64,000 bases of DNA from Nonomuraea endophytica (GTDB taxonomy: Bacteria > Actinomycetota > Actinomycetes > Streptosporangiales > Streptosporangiaceae). Where the stretch lies: the NCBI RefSeq assembly GCF_014203235.1, contig NZ_JACHIN010000012.1, positions 320,787 through 384,786 on the forward strand, written 5' to 3'. Under the pieces are notes generated by a model, which saw only the letters and a program-made list of their open reading frames with translations, was not told the origin of the DNA and did no database searches. Shown here in pieces: positions 17,114 to 24,858 of this stretch; the stretch's first letter is position 1; each line of letters begins with the position of its first letter. The position numbers and the translations under genes were made by a program.

Positions 17114-17151
17114 TTGACCTCAAGTTTGGTTGAGCTCGTACGGTCTACCCA
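17114..17151 (+). promoter_or_regulatory. MerR-type promoter with 19-bp spacer, probable leaderless transcript
   Basis: -35 TTGACC (17114-17119) and -10 TACGGT (17139-17144) are separated by 19 bp, the abnormal spacing of promoters activated by MerR/SoxR-family proteins. The spacer carries the dyad CTCAA-N6-TTGAG (17119-17134), close to the SoxR-class core. The expected transcription start falls on the ATG at 17151. No MerR-family gene lies nearby in the window. Confidence 0.65.
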
Positions 17152-19031
17152 TGAGCATGGAGATGACCGCCTGGCACCAGCTGTACTCGATGAACAACAA
17201 TCAGCAGGACCGAAGACGCCTGTCCAAGGCCACGCTGAAACGGATAGCCGGTTTCGCCCGCCCTCACCGCCGCAGGATCGCCGTGTACCTGGCGCTCAGC
17301 GTGGTGATGGCGGGCCTGGCCGTCCTGGCCCCCGTCCTGGCGGGCCGGGTGGTCGACGCCATCGTCAAGGCGCAGCCCCTGAGCGTGGTGATCTGGCTGG
17401 CCGTGCTCATCGCCGGCCTGGCGCTGGCCGAGGCCGGGCTCGGCCTGATCAGCCGGTGGCTCTCGTCCGGGCTGGGCGAGGGGCTGATCCTCGACCTGCG
17501 CACCGCGGTGTTCGACCACGTCCAGCGCATGCCGATCGCCTTCTTCACCAGGACGCGCACCGGCGCGCTGGTCAGCCGCCTGAACAACGACGTCATCGGC
17601 GCCCAGCGCGCCTTCACCGACACCCTCTCCAGCGTCGCCGGCAACGTGGTCACGCTCGTGCTCACCCTCACGGTCATGATCGGCATCTCCTGGCAGATCA
17701 CGCTGCTGGCGCTGCTCCTGCTGCCGATCTTCGTGGTGCCCGCCCGCCGGATGGGTCTCAGGATCGCCGACCAGCGCCGCGAGGCCGCCGACCACAACGC
17801 GGCCATGAGCACCCAGATGACCGAGAGGTTCTCGGCGCCCGGCGCGACGCTGGTGAAGTTGTTCGGGCGGCCGGCCAGGGAGTCGGCGGAGTTCTCCGCC
17901 AGGGCCAGGCGGGTGCGCGACATCGGGGTGCGCACCGCGATGACCCAGTACTTCTTCGTCACCGCACTCACCCTCGTCTCGGCCCTCGCCCTGGCGCTCG
18001 TCTACGGCCTCGGCGGCTTCTACGCCCTGAGCGGCCAGCTCGACCCCGGCTCGGTGGTGGCTCTGGCGTTGCTGCTGACCCGCCTGTACGCGCCGCTGAC
18101 CAGCCTCGCCAGCGCCCGCGTGGACGTCATGAGCGCCCTGGTCAGCTTCGAGCGGGTCTTCGAGGTGCTCGACCTGGAGCCGCTGATCAAGGACAGGCCG
18201 GGGGCGCGTGCCGTACCGGATGGGCCGGTGACCGTGGAGTTCGACGACGTGCGCTTCGCCTACCCCTCGGCCGACAAGGTCTCCCTCGCCTCGCTGGAAG
18301 AGGTCGCGACGCTCGACTCCCGTGGCGGCGAGCGGGTGCTGCACGGCATCTCCTTCACCGCCGAGCCCGGCCAGATGATCGCCCTGGTGGGCTCCTCTGG
18401 CGCGGGCAAGTCGACGATCGCGCAGCTCCTGCCGCGCCTCTACGACGTGGACGAGGGCACGGTACGGCTCGGCGGCGTCGACGTCCGTGACCTGAGCTCC
18501 GACTCCATCCGCAAGACCCTCGGCATGGTCACCCAGGACGGCCACCTCTTCCACGACTCCATCCGCGGCAACCTGCTCTTCGCCCGCCCGGAGGCCACCG
18601 AGGAGGAGATCTGGGACGCCCTGCGCCGGGCCCGCCTGTCCGCCCTTGTCGAGTCGTTGCCGGACAAGCTGGACACCGTGGTCGGCGAACGCGGCTACCG
18701 CCTGTCCGGCGGCGAGCGCCAGCGGCTGACCATCGCCCGCCTGCTGCTGGCCAAACCGCAGGTGGTGATCCTGGACGAGGCCACTGCCGCGCTCGACTCC
18801 ACGAGCGAGGCGGCCGTGCAGGCGGCGCTGGCCGAGGCGCTCGACGGCCGGACCGCCGTGGTGATCGCGCACCGCCTGTCCACGATCCGCGCCGCCGACC
18901 AGATCCTGGTGATCGAGGACGGCCGGGTGGCCGAGCGCGGCACCCACGAGGAACTGCTGGCCGCCGGCGGTCGTTACGAGGAGCTCTACCGCACTCAGTT
19001 CGCCGACCCGACCATCTCCGCGGCGGCGTGA
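17151..19031 (+). CDS. ABC-type multidrug exporter, fused membrane and ATPase domains
   Basis: A 626-residue half-transporter that should act as a homodimer. The six-helix membrane domain spans about residues 40-330 (AVYLALSVVMAGLAVLAP, FFTRTRTGALVSRLNND). The ATPase domain has Walker A GSSGAGKS, Q-loop MVTQDGHLF, signature RLSGGERQRL, Walker B VVILDEATAALD and H-loop IAHRLSTI. It resembles MsbA/LmrA-like lipid or drug exporters; a roughly 20-residue insertion (SLASLEEVATLDSRG) precedes the Walker A strand. The ATG at 17151 coincides with the predicted transcription start. The last 37 bp overlap the convergent MFS gene. Confidence 0.9.
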   Translation: MSMEMTAWHQLYSMNNNQQDRRRLSKATLKRIAGFARPHRRRIAVYLALSVVMAGLAVLAPVLAGRVVDAIVKAQPLSVVIWLAVLIAGLALAEAGLGLISRWLSSGLGEGLILDLRTAVFDHVQRMPIAFFTRTRTGALVSRLNNDVIGAQRAFTDTLSSVAGNVVTLVLTLTVMIGISWQITLLALLLLPIFVVPARRMGLRIADQRREAADHNAAMSTQMTERFSAPGATLVKLFGRPARESAEFSARARRVRDIGVRTAMTQYFFVTALTLVSALALALVYGLGGFYALSGQLDPGSVVALALLLTRLYAPLTSLASARVDVMSALVSFERVFEVLDLEPLIKDRPGARAVPDGPVTVEFDDVRFAYPSADKVSLASLEEVATLDSRGGERVLHGISFTAEPGQMIALVGSSGAGKSTIAQLLPRLYDVDEGTVRLGGVDVRDLSSDSIRKTLGMVTQDGHLFHDSIRGNLLFARPEATEEEIWDALRRARLSALVESLPDKLDTVVGERGYRLSGGERQRLTIARLLLAKPQVVILDEATAALDSTSEAAVQAALAEALDGRTAVVIAHRLSTIRAADQILVIEDGRVAERGTHEELLAAGGRYEELYRTQFADPTISAAA

Positions 19032-20404
19032 TCGGGCGTACGGGGCGGACGCCGCAGCGCCGACAGGCTCACCGGCACCCCGACCAGCACGATGACCGCC
19101 GCGATCACCAGCGTGAACTGGTAGGCGTCCAGGAAGGCGGGCAGCGGGGCCAGGCCGCTGCCGCTCTGCCTGGAGGTCAGGATCGCGCCGAGCACGGTGA
19201 TCCCGAGCAGCCCGAAGACCTCCCGGGAGACGTTCAGCACGCCGGAGGCGACGCCCGAGCGTCCCTCCGGCAGCGCGTCGAGCACGGCGCTGGTCAGCGG
19301 CACCAGCATGCCGCCGCCGAGCCCGTAGACCAGGAACCAGGGCAGCACGTCGAGGTAGCGGCCGTCGGCCCCCACCCCGGAGAGCATGAAGATGGCCGCC
19401 GCCATCAGCACGAGGCCGAGCGCCACGGTGCGGCCGATGCCGATGAGCCGGGCCAGCCGCTGTGACTGGAGGGCGACGACGGCCATGACCAGCGCCATCG
19501 GCACGAACGCGGCGCCCGCCTCGGTGGGGGAGAAGCCGAGCACGTTCTGCAGCCACAGCGCGCTGAAGAAGTAGATGCCGAACACGCCGAACGACCAGAT
19601 GCCCATGCTCAGGATGCCGCCGCTGAAGACCCGGTCGCGGAACAGCGAGACGTCGATCATCGGCTCGGTCGAGCGGGACTCCACGAGCACGAAGAACACG
19701 GCGGCGGCCAGGGCGACGGCGAAGGCGGTCAGGATCATCGGGGAGGTCCAGCCGGCCGACGAACCTTCGATGAGCGCGAAGGTCAGGGCGAACAGGGCGA
19801 CGGTGGAACTGGCCAGGCCGGGCAGGTCGAGGCTGTGCCGTACCTGCTGGAAGGCGGGGCGCACCGCCCACCAGGCCAGCCAGAACGTGGCGACGCCGAG
19901 CGGCACGTTGATCAGGTAGATCCAGCCCCAGTGCAGGTACTCGCTGATGAAGCCGCCGGTGACCGGGCCGAGCGCCATCGACAGGGCGCCGGCCGAGCTC
20001 CAGATGCCGACGGCCCTGCCGCGTTCGGCGGGGTCGCGGAAGATCTGCGACAGCAGCGCCAGCGAGGTCGGCGTGAGCAGCGCGGCCCCGACGCCCTGGG
20101 CGGCGCGGGCGGCGATCAGCGTGCCGCCGGAGTCCGACAGGCCCGCGGCCAGCGACGAGAGCGTGAAGATCGACAGTCCGATCAGGAAGAGCCGCCGCGC
20201 GCCGAACAGGTCCGCCAGTCTCCCTCCGGCCAGCATGAGCCCGGCGAAGACCAGGATGTACGCGGTCGTGATCCACTCCAGCCCGGCGAGCGTGAGACCG
20301 AGCTCCCGCTGGATCGTGGGCAACGCGGTGTTCTGGATGTTGTTGTCCAGGTAGGTCATCGTCGTCCCGAGCGTCACAGCGCCCAGGGCCCACCATCTGC
20401 GCAT
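18995..20404 (-). CDS. MFS drug transporter, DHA2 (EmrB/QacA) type
   Basis: A 469-residue exporter with 13-14 predicted membrane helices. DHA2 signatures are YLDNNIQNTALPTIQ in helix 1, LADLFGARRLFLIGL in loop 2-3, RAAQGVGAALLTPTSLAL and motif C GALSMALGPVTGGFI. It should expel hydrophobic drugs by proton antiport. Two ATGs are possible; the one at 20404 is chosen because aggaagg lies seven bases upstream, whereas it is only one base from the ATG at 20410. It is divergent from a TetR repressor, with three operator copies in the spacer, and overlaps the ABC exporter by 37 bp at the 3' end. Confidence 0.92.
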   Translation of the reverse strand: MRRWWALGAVTLGTTMTYLDNNIQNTALPTIQRELGLTLAGLEWITTAYILVFAGLMLAGGRLADLFGARRLFLIGLSIFTLSSLAAGLSDSGGTLIAARAAQGVGAALLTPTSLALLSQIFRDPAERGRAVGIWSSAGALSMALGPVTGGFISEYLHWGWIYLINVPLGVATFWLAWWAVRPAFQQVRHSLDLPGLASSTVALFALTFALIEGSSAGWTSPMILTAFAVALAAAVFFVLVESRSTEPMIDVSLFRDRVFSGGILSMGIWSFGVFGIYFFSALWLQNVLGFSPTEAGAAFVPMALVMAVVALQSQRLARLIGIGRTVALGLVLMAAAIFMLSGVGADGRYLDVLPWFLVYGLGGGMLVPLTSAVLDALPEGRSGVASGVLNVSREVFGLLGITVLGAILTSRQSGSGLAPLPAFLDAYQFTLVIAAVIVLVGVPVSLSALRRPPRTPDHAAAEMVGSAN

Positions 20405-20418
20405 GATCATTCCTTCCT

Positions 20419-20463
20419 GTACGCCGTACTTGTACGACGTACAGGAGACCTTGTACGGCGTAT
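20419..20463. promoter_or_regulatory. Three palindromic TetR operator boxes
   Basis: Three 11-bp boxes of the form GTACGNCGTAC occur in the MFS/TetR spacer: 20419-20429 (GTACGCCGTAC), 20432-20442 (GTACGACGTAC) and 20453-20463 (GTACGGCGTAT, one base off). The first two are mirror-arranged within a larger palindrome CTGTACG...CGTACAG. The boxes cover the region where both divergent promoters must lie. The same box recurs at 26692-26702. Confidence 0.75.
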
Positions 20464-20474
20464 AGTTGTCAACC

Positions 20475-21134
20475 GTGATGGGAAAACTGAGCGCCGAGGC
20501 GATCGTCGAACGCGCCCTGGAGATCGGCGACGACGAAGGACTCGACACGGTCACGATCCGGCGGCTGGCCACCGACCTGGGTGTCACGCCGATGGCGCTC
20601 TACTGGCACTTCAAGAACAAGGAACAGCTGCTCATCGGCATGGCCGACCACCTGATCGCCGGGTTCCAGGTCGGGCCAGGCGACGGGCGGCCCTGGCTCG
20701 ACCAGCTACGCGACCTGGTCGAAGGCCTGGTCAGGACGCTGCGCAAGCACCCCTGCGCCAAGAACGTGCTGGAGCAGATCGACCAGACCGAGGTGCCGCG
20801 CTTCCTCGCCGTCTGGGACCTGGCGCTCGGCCTGGCCCGCGAGGGCGGGTTCGGCGTGGAGGAGAGCTGCCTGATCACCAAGTACATCCTGCAGAGCGCC
20901 ATCGCCATCGCCGACGCCCCGGTGCACTTCCGCGCCGGCTGCACCCCCGAGCAGGCCAGCGAGATGCTCAGGGTCAAGCGGGTGGGCCTGGAGTCGCTGC
21001 CCGCCGACCGCTACCCGAACCTCGTCGGGATGGCCGCCCCCATGGTCGGCGATCTCGACCCCGGCTTCTACGACTCCTTCGGCGTCGAGCTCATCCTCAG
21101 CGGCATCGCCGCCCTGGCAGGATCACGGACATGA
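20475..21134 (+). CDS. TetR-family transcriptional regulator
   Basis: A TetR protein of about 219 residues. The HTH is TIRRLATDLGVTPMALYWHFKNKEQ, a textbook TetR recognition helix, and the C-terminal ligand domain is of the TetR_C type. It sits divergently to the DHA2 pump and probably represses it and itself through the spacer boxes. Start candidates are GTG 20475 and ATG 20478, three bases apart; neither has a strong ribosome-binding site. Its TGA overlaps the ATG of the downstream reductase gene, so those two are co-translated. Confidence 0.9.
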   Translation: MMGKLSAEAIVERALEIGDDEGLDTVTIRRLATDLGVTPMALYWHFKNKEQLLIGMADHLIAGFQVGPGDGRPWLDQLRDLVEGLVRTLRKHPCAKNVLEQIDQTEVPRFLAVWDLALGLAREGGFGVEESCLITKYILQSAIAIADAPVHFRAGCTPEQASEMLRVKRVGLESLPADRYPNLVGMAAPMVGDLDPGFYDSFGVELILSGIAALAGSRT

Positions 21135-21880
21135 CCTTCCAGCTGATCTGCGAGATCGAACCGCCCACCAAGCCCGACCTGAAGCACGTCAGGCACCAGA
21201 TCGGCACGCTGAGCAAGATCGCCCACTCCTTCCTCATCCCCGACAACCACATCGGCCGCGCCACGGTCTCGTCGGTCGCGGTGGCGCACGAGGTGCAGGC
21301 CATGGGCGGACGCAGCATCGCCTGCCTGAACTCCCGCGACCGCAACCTGCTCGGCTTCCGCCGCGACCTGCTGACGGCGGCCGCGTACGGGGTCGACCAG
21401 TTCTTGTTCGTCTTCGGGGACAAGCCGACGAGCGGCAACCGCACCAGCGACCTGACGGTCCGCTCGATGATCGACGAGGCCAGGGCGTTCTCCCCGGACC
21501 TCAAGGTCGGCGCGGCGGCCGGGCACCGCCCGCTCCCGGCGTGGAAGCGCGCGGCCGACTTCCTGTTCGTCCAGGTCAGCTTCGACCTGGACACGTTGCT
21601 GCGCTGGCGCGAGGCCAACCCCGTCGACGTGCCCGTCTACGCCGGCGTCATGGTCCTGGCCAGCGAGTCGCACGCGCGCCGCCTGGCCGGCGCCATCCCC
21701 GACATCGCGATCCCCGACTCGATGTTCACCGCCCTGGCCGCCGACCGCATGGCCGGCGTCGAGGCGGCCTGCGAGCAGGTGCTGGCCATCCGCGACTCCG
21801 GCGCGTACGACGGCGTTCACCTCGTCCCGGTCGCCCGCTACCGCGACGTCGAGTCCCGCCTGTTCGCCGAACTCAGATGA
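21131..21880 (+). CDS. Methylenetetrahydrofolate-reductase-like flavoprotein
   Basis: A 249-residue protein of the MTHFR/MetF barrel family, shorter than the usual 290-300 residues. Family features include the opening strand ICEIEPPTKPDL with the conserved Glu-Pro-Pro, IACLNSRDRNLLGF, QFLFVFGDKPTSGN and KVGAAAGHRPLP. Such proteins bind FAD and act on folate C1 units, though short actinobacterial versions have no fixed substrate. The ATG at 21131 overlaps the TetR stop (ATGA). Co-transcription with a drug-pump repressor is odd and may point to a detoxifying role. Confidence 0.75.
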   Translation: MTFQLICEIEPPTKPDLKHVRHQIGTLSKIAHSFLIPDNHIGRATVSSVAVAHEVQAMGGRSIACLNSRDRNLLGFRRDLLTAAAYGVDQFLFVFGDKPTSGNRTSDLTVRSMIDEARAFSPDLKVGAAAGHRPLPAWKRAADFLFVQVSFDLDTLLRWREANPVDVPVYAGVMVLASESHARRLAGAIPDIAIPDSMFTALAADRMAGVEAACEQVLAIRDSGAYDGVHLVPVARYRDVESRLFAELR

Positions 21881-22193
21881 GCCCGAGCTTCAGCATGATC
21901 GCGCGATCGAGCTCCGCGATCTCATGCGACTGCAGGCCGCCCTTGAAAGCGCCGAGTCGTACCGGATCCACCGAGTAGATCTGGTCCGTCAGGATGCGGG
22001 TCTTGACGCCGTCAAACTCGATCTCCGGCCGGTAGATGGCGGGGCCGGCCTGTGTGGAGGTCAGTGCGATGGTGACCGTGCCGGTCGCGAACCTGTCGGA
22101 TTGAATCACGACTCCGTAGCGCTCGCCCTGCTGCTCGTGACCGCGGGCTCCAACGAGAGGTCTCACCTCCCGGATCGCGCCGCGGAAGATCAC
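21873..22193 (-). CDS. mazF: MazF/PemK-like mRNA interferase toxin
   Basis: A 106-residue protein of the MazF/PemK family. REVRPLVGARGHEQQGERYG is the conserved first strand with the variable S1-S2 loop, followed by GVVIQSDRF, TGTVTIALTST and IYSVDPVRLGAF. These toxins cut mRNA at specific short sequences. The GTG at 22193 overlaps the antitoxin TGA (GTGA), giving antitoxin-first coupling, the usual order. Its 3' end overlaps the convergent reductase by 8 bp. Confidence 0.85.
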   Translation of the reverse strand: MIFRGAIREVRPLVGARGHEQQGERYGVVIQSDRFATGTVTIALTSTQAGPAIYRPEIEFDGVKTRILTDQIYSVDPVRLGAFKGGLQSHEIAELDRAIMLKLGLI

Positions 22194-22414
22194 TCCGCGA
22201 CTCCCATGAAGCGTTGGATCGCCAGCATCTCGGCCTGGTCGTCGGAGTCGTTCCGCAGTCGCTCGGCATCCTCGCCGGCCTGTTCAAGCAGGAGTTCCCT
22301 GTAAGTTCGCATGATCGCGTAGCGAACGGCCTCGGACCGGCTGCGATGGTCGCCGGCGAGTGCGCGAAGCGCGGTTTCCATGGCCACGTCGGTTCGCACG
22401 TTGAGAGTCCCCAT
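22190..22414 (-). CDS. Ribbon-helix-helix antitoxin (MazE-type partner)
   Basis: A 74-residue protein whose N-terminus (GTLNVRTDVAMETALRAL, then SRSEAVRYAIMRTY) fits a ribbon-helix-helix DNA-binding domain. An acidic C-terminal tail (QAGEDAERLRNDSDDQAEM) is suited to wrap the toxin. ATG 22414 is chosen because it opens the beta strand. A -10-like TAATAC on the minus strand (22437-22442) lies 22 bp upstream. The frame extends further up to 22483 through the 36-bp repeat. It probably represses its own operon, as is usual for such antitoxins. Confidence 0.8.
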   Translation of the reverse strand: MGTLNVRTDVAMETALRALAGDHRSRSEAVRYAIMRTYRELLLEQAGEDAERLRNDSDDQAEMLAIQRFMGVAE

Positions 22415-22450
22415 GGCGCCGATTGTCACACGTTTTGTATTACAGCTTGG

Positions 22451-22486
22451 GGCGTGCTGGAATCCGGTCATGAGCTGGTCCACGGC
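22451..22486. repeat. 36-bp copy of an internal MFS-gene segment
   Basis: Bases 22451-22486 match 25306-25341 inside the second MFS gene with one mismatch; the last 31 bases are identical. Here the copy sits just upstream of the antitoxin gene. Read on the minus strand in the antitoxin frame it still encodes VDQLMTGFQ. Confidence 0.9.
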
Positions 22487-22493
22487 CCCACTC

Positions 22494-23171
22494 TCAAGCG
22501 GGTGGGGCCTCGAACCTGCCGAGCTGCCACTGCGCGAACGAACTGATCTCCTCGTCGCGCACCCTGGCGGCGTGGCGCAGCAGCGCCGGGTCGTCCTCGG
22601 CCATGCGCGTCGAGATCGCCGCGGCGAACAGCCTGGCCACCGGGTCCTCTCCCTCCATCCCGGCCACGACCTCGCCCGGGTCGGGATCCTCGGTGTCCGA
22701 GGCGACCAGCCAGGCGGTGAGCCGTCCGACCTCGGGGTCGGTCAGCCGCGACAGCCCGGCCATGAGCTGCTCGGTCGAGGCCGTCGCCAGGAAGTGCAGG
22801 ACCTTCCAGCGGATGGCGGTATCGGGGTCCCGGCTTGAGGTGAGGACGTGGGCGATGACGTCGCCGTGCCGTTCGTCCGTGGCGAGCAGCACGAACTCGA
22901 CGGCGAAGAACCGCACCTGGAGCCGCGGGTGGGCCAGCAGGCCCGGAACCTCGTCCAGGAGTTCATCGGCCCGCTCACCCAGCTCCGACAGCAGCCAGGC
23001 CCCGTTCTGCACGGCGTCGTCGTCGCCGCTGCGCAGGAGCGTGCGGATGTTCTCGACGGGGTAGCCGCCGAACAGTTCGTCGAGCAGGTCGTTGGCCACC
23101 TGCCCGCGGGTCTCGTCGTCGGGGCGGGCGAGGATGCGCGCCACCAGGGCGTCTCCCGTCTGCGTCTGCAT
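22494..23171 (-). CDS. HEAT-repeat-like acidic protein, candidate immunity protein
   Basis: A 225-residue, strongly acidic, all-helical-looking protein. It has repeating helix pairs such as VENIRTLLRSGDDDAVQNGA, LLAHPRLQVRFFAVEFVLLA and DPDTAIRWKVLHFLATA, consistent with HEAT-like repeats. No catalytic motif is visible. It begins six bases after the stop of the WXG100-type toxin gene on the same strand. In polymorphic toxin loci the gene directly after the toxin normally encodes its immunity protein, so that is my inference. Confidence 0.6.
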   Translation of the reverse strand: MQTQTGDALVARILARPDDETRGQVANDLLDELFGGYPVENIRTLLRSGDDDAVQNGAWLLSELGERADELLDEVPGLLAHPRLQVRFFAVEFVLLATDERHGDVIAHVLTSSRDPDTAIRWKVLHFLATASTEQLMAGLSRLTDPEVGRLTAWLVASDTEDPDPGEVVAGMEGEDPVARLFAAAISTRMAEDDPALLRHAARVRDEEISSFAQWQLGRFEAPPA

Positions 23172-23177
23172 CTCGCG

Positions 23178-24065
23178 CTACTTCCCCTCGTCGGCCTTGC
23201 GCTGGAGGTCCTTCAGGAGCTTCTCCTCCGCTTCGAGCCGCGCCGCGTGTCCGTCGTCGCGGCCGAGGCGGGCCTGGTTCATCTTCCGCGTAAGGACGCT
23301 GTCCTGGAGTTCTTTCGCCGCCTTCGCCGCCTGCTCAGGTGTCATGTTGTTCACGTCGTTGGCGTTGGGCAACCTGCCGTGCATCCGCTGCGCGGCGGCG
23401 TCATAGCTGGCCGAGGAGTTCGGGTCGTAGCCGCGGCCCTTCTTGCCTCTGCCGCCACCGCCGCCGCCCCCACGCCTGCGCCCGATCTGGAGCATGCCGT
23501 CGCGGGCGTGCGGACGCTTCTCCATCTCCTTCATGATGCGGCGCATGGTGTCGGTCACCTGGCCGCGCAGGAACGGCGCCAGCCCTCTGGCCGTGCCCTC
23601 CGCGCCTTCGAGCGCCACCTTGCCCGCGGCGTGGCGGGTCATGTACATGCGGGCCAGGGCCAGCATCCCGCCCGCCGCGCCGCCGAACAGCAGCGCCTGG
23701 GTGGTGAGGGTCAGCCCGTACGCGGCCTGCGTGCCCACGGCCAGCTTCACCCCGCTGACCACGTTCGCGGTGCCGTCCAGGACGACCGGCGCGAGCTTCG
23801 CCGCCGAGGTGGCCTGGGCGATGTGGCCGCCGTCGTCGCCGACCTTGTCCCAGTGGGCCGCCAGCTGGGTGGCCGAGTCGCCCTGGTAGACCTCCTGCGT
23901 ACGGCGGACCGTCTCGTCGGCCGCCGCGCCCTGGGCCGACGCTCCGGCGAGCACGACGCGCCAGTCGTCCGCCTCAAGGCGCCACTCGTCCTCGTTGTCG
24001 TTCGGCCAGGGGAAGCCGATGAGGTTGAGGAACCCTGCCACCTGCGGGTCGAGTACTACGCCCAT
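23178..24065 (-). CDS. WXG100-domain polymorphic toxin-like protein
   Basis: A 295-residue protein. The N-terminal domain FLNLIGFPWPNDNEDEWR has the P-x-W-P-x-x-[DN]E pattern of actinobacterial type VII-secreted toxins and continues as long amphipathic helices (about residues 15-120). A hydrophobic stretch follows near residues 125-150 (TLTTQALLFGGAAGGMLAL). A basic Gly-rich linker (RRRGGGGGGGRGKKGRG) then joins a roughly 75-residue C-terminal domain ending KELQDSVLTRKMNQARL and GRDDGHAARLEAEEKLLKDL. The C-terminus resembles type-28-like polymorphic toxin tails as I remember them, a low-certainty match. The gene overlaps its upstream WXG100-like partner by 10 bp. Confidence 0.65.
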   Translation of the reverse strand: MGVVLDPQVAGFLNLIGFPWPNDNEDEWRLEADDWRVVLAGASAQGAAADETVRRTQEVYQGDSATQLAAHWDKVGDDGGHIAQATSAAKLAPVVLDGTANVVSGVKLAVGTQAAYGLTLTTQALLFGGAAGGMLALARMYMTRHAAGKVALEGAEGTARGLAPFLRGQVTDTMRRIMKEMEKRPHARDGMLQIGRRRGGGGGGGRGKKGRGYDPNSSASYDAAAQRMHGRLPNANDVNNMTPEQAAKAAKELQDSVLTRKMNQARLGRDDGHAARLEAEEKLLKDLQRKADEGK

Positions 24066-24376
24066 GTGGGCGTCTCGAAGCTCTCGACGCTGGCGCTCTC
24101 CGCGACCCGGGTGTTCCACGACACCGTGCGCAGGCCCTCACCGGTCTCGGCGATCTCCCCGCCGATCCCCGTCAGCGTCTCGAGCGAGACCTGGAGGCAT
24201 TCGTTGTAGGTCCCCACGATGGTGGCGAACAACCCCTCGCCGCCGAAGGTGCGGGCGCCCGTTCCCCGTTGCTGTAGCCGCATGACCGAGGCGTCATAGT
24301 CCGCCCCGTGGCCGCTGACGTACGTGCCGCCGCGTCCCACCGATTCCGAGGCGATCTCAAATCCCGTCATGCTCAT
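24056..24376 (-). CDS. WXG100/ESX-like small helical protein
   Basis: A 106-residue protein that looks like a two-helix WXG100-type secretion partner. The helices are ADYDASVMRLQQRG and FATIVGTYNECLQVSLETL, with a loop TFGGEGLF where WXG usually sits, and a C-terminal helix and tail. ATG 24376 and ATG 24370 are both possible, with no clear ribosome-binding site. It is the first gene of the minus-strand unit with the toxin and HEAT-like proteins, and divergent from two YbaB genes. Confidence 0.6.
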   Translation of the reverse strand: MSMTGFEIASESVGRGGTYVSGHGADYDASVMRLQQRGTGARTFGGEGLFATIVGTYNECLQVSLETLTGIGGEIAETGEGLRTVSWNTRVAESASVESFETPTWA

Positions 24377-24394
24377 GAAGCATATCCAGCCACA

Positions 24395-24422
24395 TTGCGA
24401 CATGAGCATTTGCATTTACACT
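24395..24422 (+). promoter_or_regulatory. Candidate promoter for the YbaB pair
   Basis: -35 TTGCGA (24395-24400) and -10 TACACT (24417-24422) are 16 bp apart, in an AT-rich divergent spacer that also holds the inverted pair ATGAGC...GCTCAT (24402-24432). Position fits transcription of the YbaB genes. Confidence 0.4.
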
Positions 24423-24458
24423 AAACGCTCATCCCGCCCTTGACCGATGGAGGTCGAC

Positions 24459-24848
24459 ATGCGTTCACCTGCCCCGGAGGACGACGCCGAGTACCTCCAC
24501 CAGTACGTCGCCCAGAGCCGCCGCGCCATCCGCGCGCTGCATGACGCCCGCGCGTCCATCGCTCAGGTGGAGGGCCGCGCGAAGAGCGGCGACGGGCTGA
24601 TCGAGGCGATCGCCGACGGCCACGTCGCCCCCACCCGCCTGCGCATCGACCCGCAGGCGCTGCGGCTGACCGAGGCCGCGCTCGGCAGGAAGGTCACCGA
24701 GGTGCTGCGGGCCGCGCAGGACGACGCCGGACGGCAGGCGCGGGAGATCGCCGACGGGGTGCGCGACGTCACCGCGGCCCTGGCGGCGCCGCTCGACGAG
24801 ACCTTCGTACGCGCCCGCGTCGACCAGGCGCTCAACGACCTTGCCTAG
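24459..24848 (+). CDS. YbaB/EbfC-like protein 1
   Basis: A 129-residue protein resembling actinobacterial YbaB/EbfC-fold relatives found next to WXG100 genes. A long helix (YLHQYVAQSRRAIRALHDAR) is followed by a short beta region GDGLIEAIADGHVAPTRLRI and C-terminal helices. Start ATG 24459 is set by ggagg five bases upstream. YbaB proteins are dimeric nucleoid-associated DNA binders; for T7SS-linked versions the role is unknown. It is followed after 10 bp by a second member. Confidence 0.65.
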   Translation: MRSPAPEDDAEYLHQYVAQSRRAIRALHDARASIAQVEGRAKSGDGLIEAIADGHVAPTRLRIDPQALRLTEAALGRKVTEVLRAAQDDAGRQAREIADGVRDVTAALAAPLDETFVRARVDQALNDLA

Positions 24849-24858
24849 GAGGCGAAGC

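Noticed and set aside
22190..22483. Longer antitoxin start at 22483
   Set aside because: The extra residues come from the MFS-gene repeat and the beta strand of the RHH fold begins at 22414.
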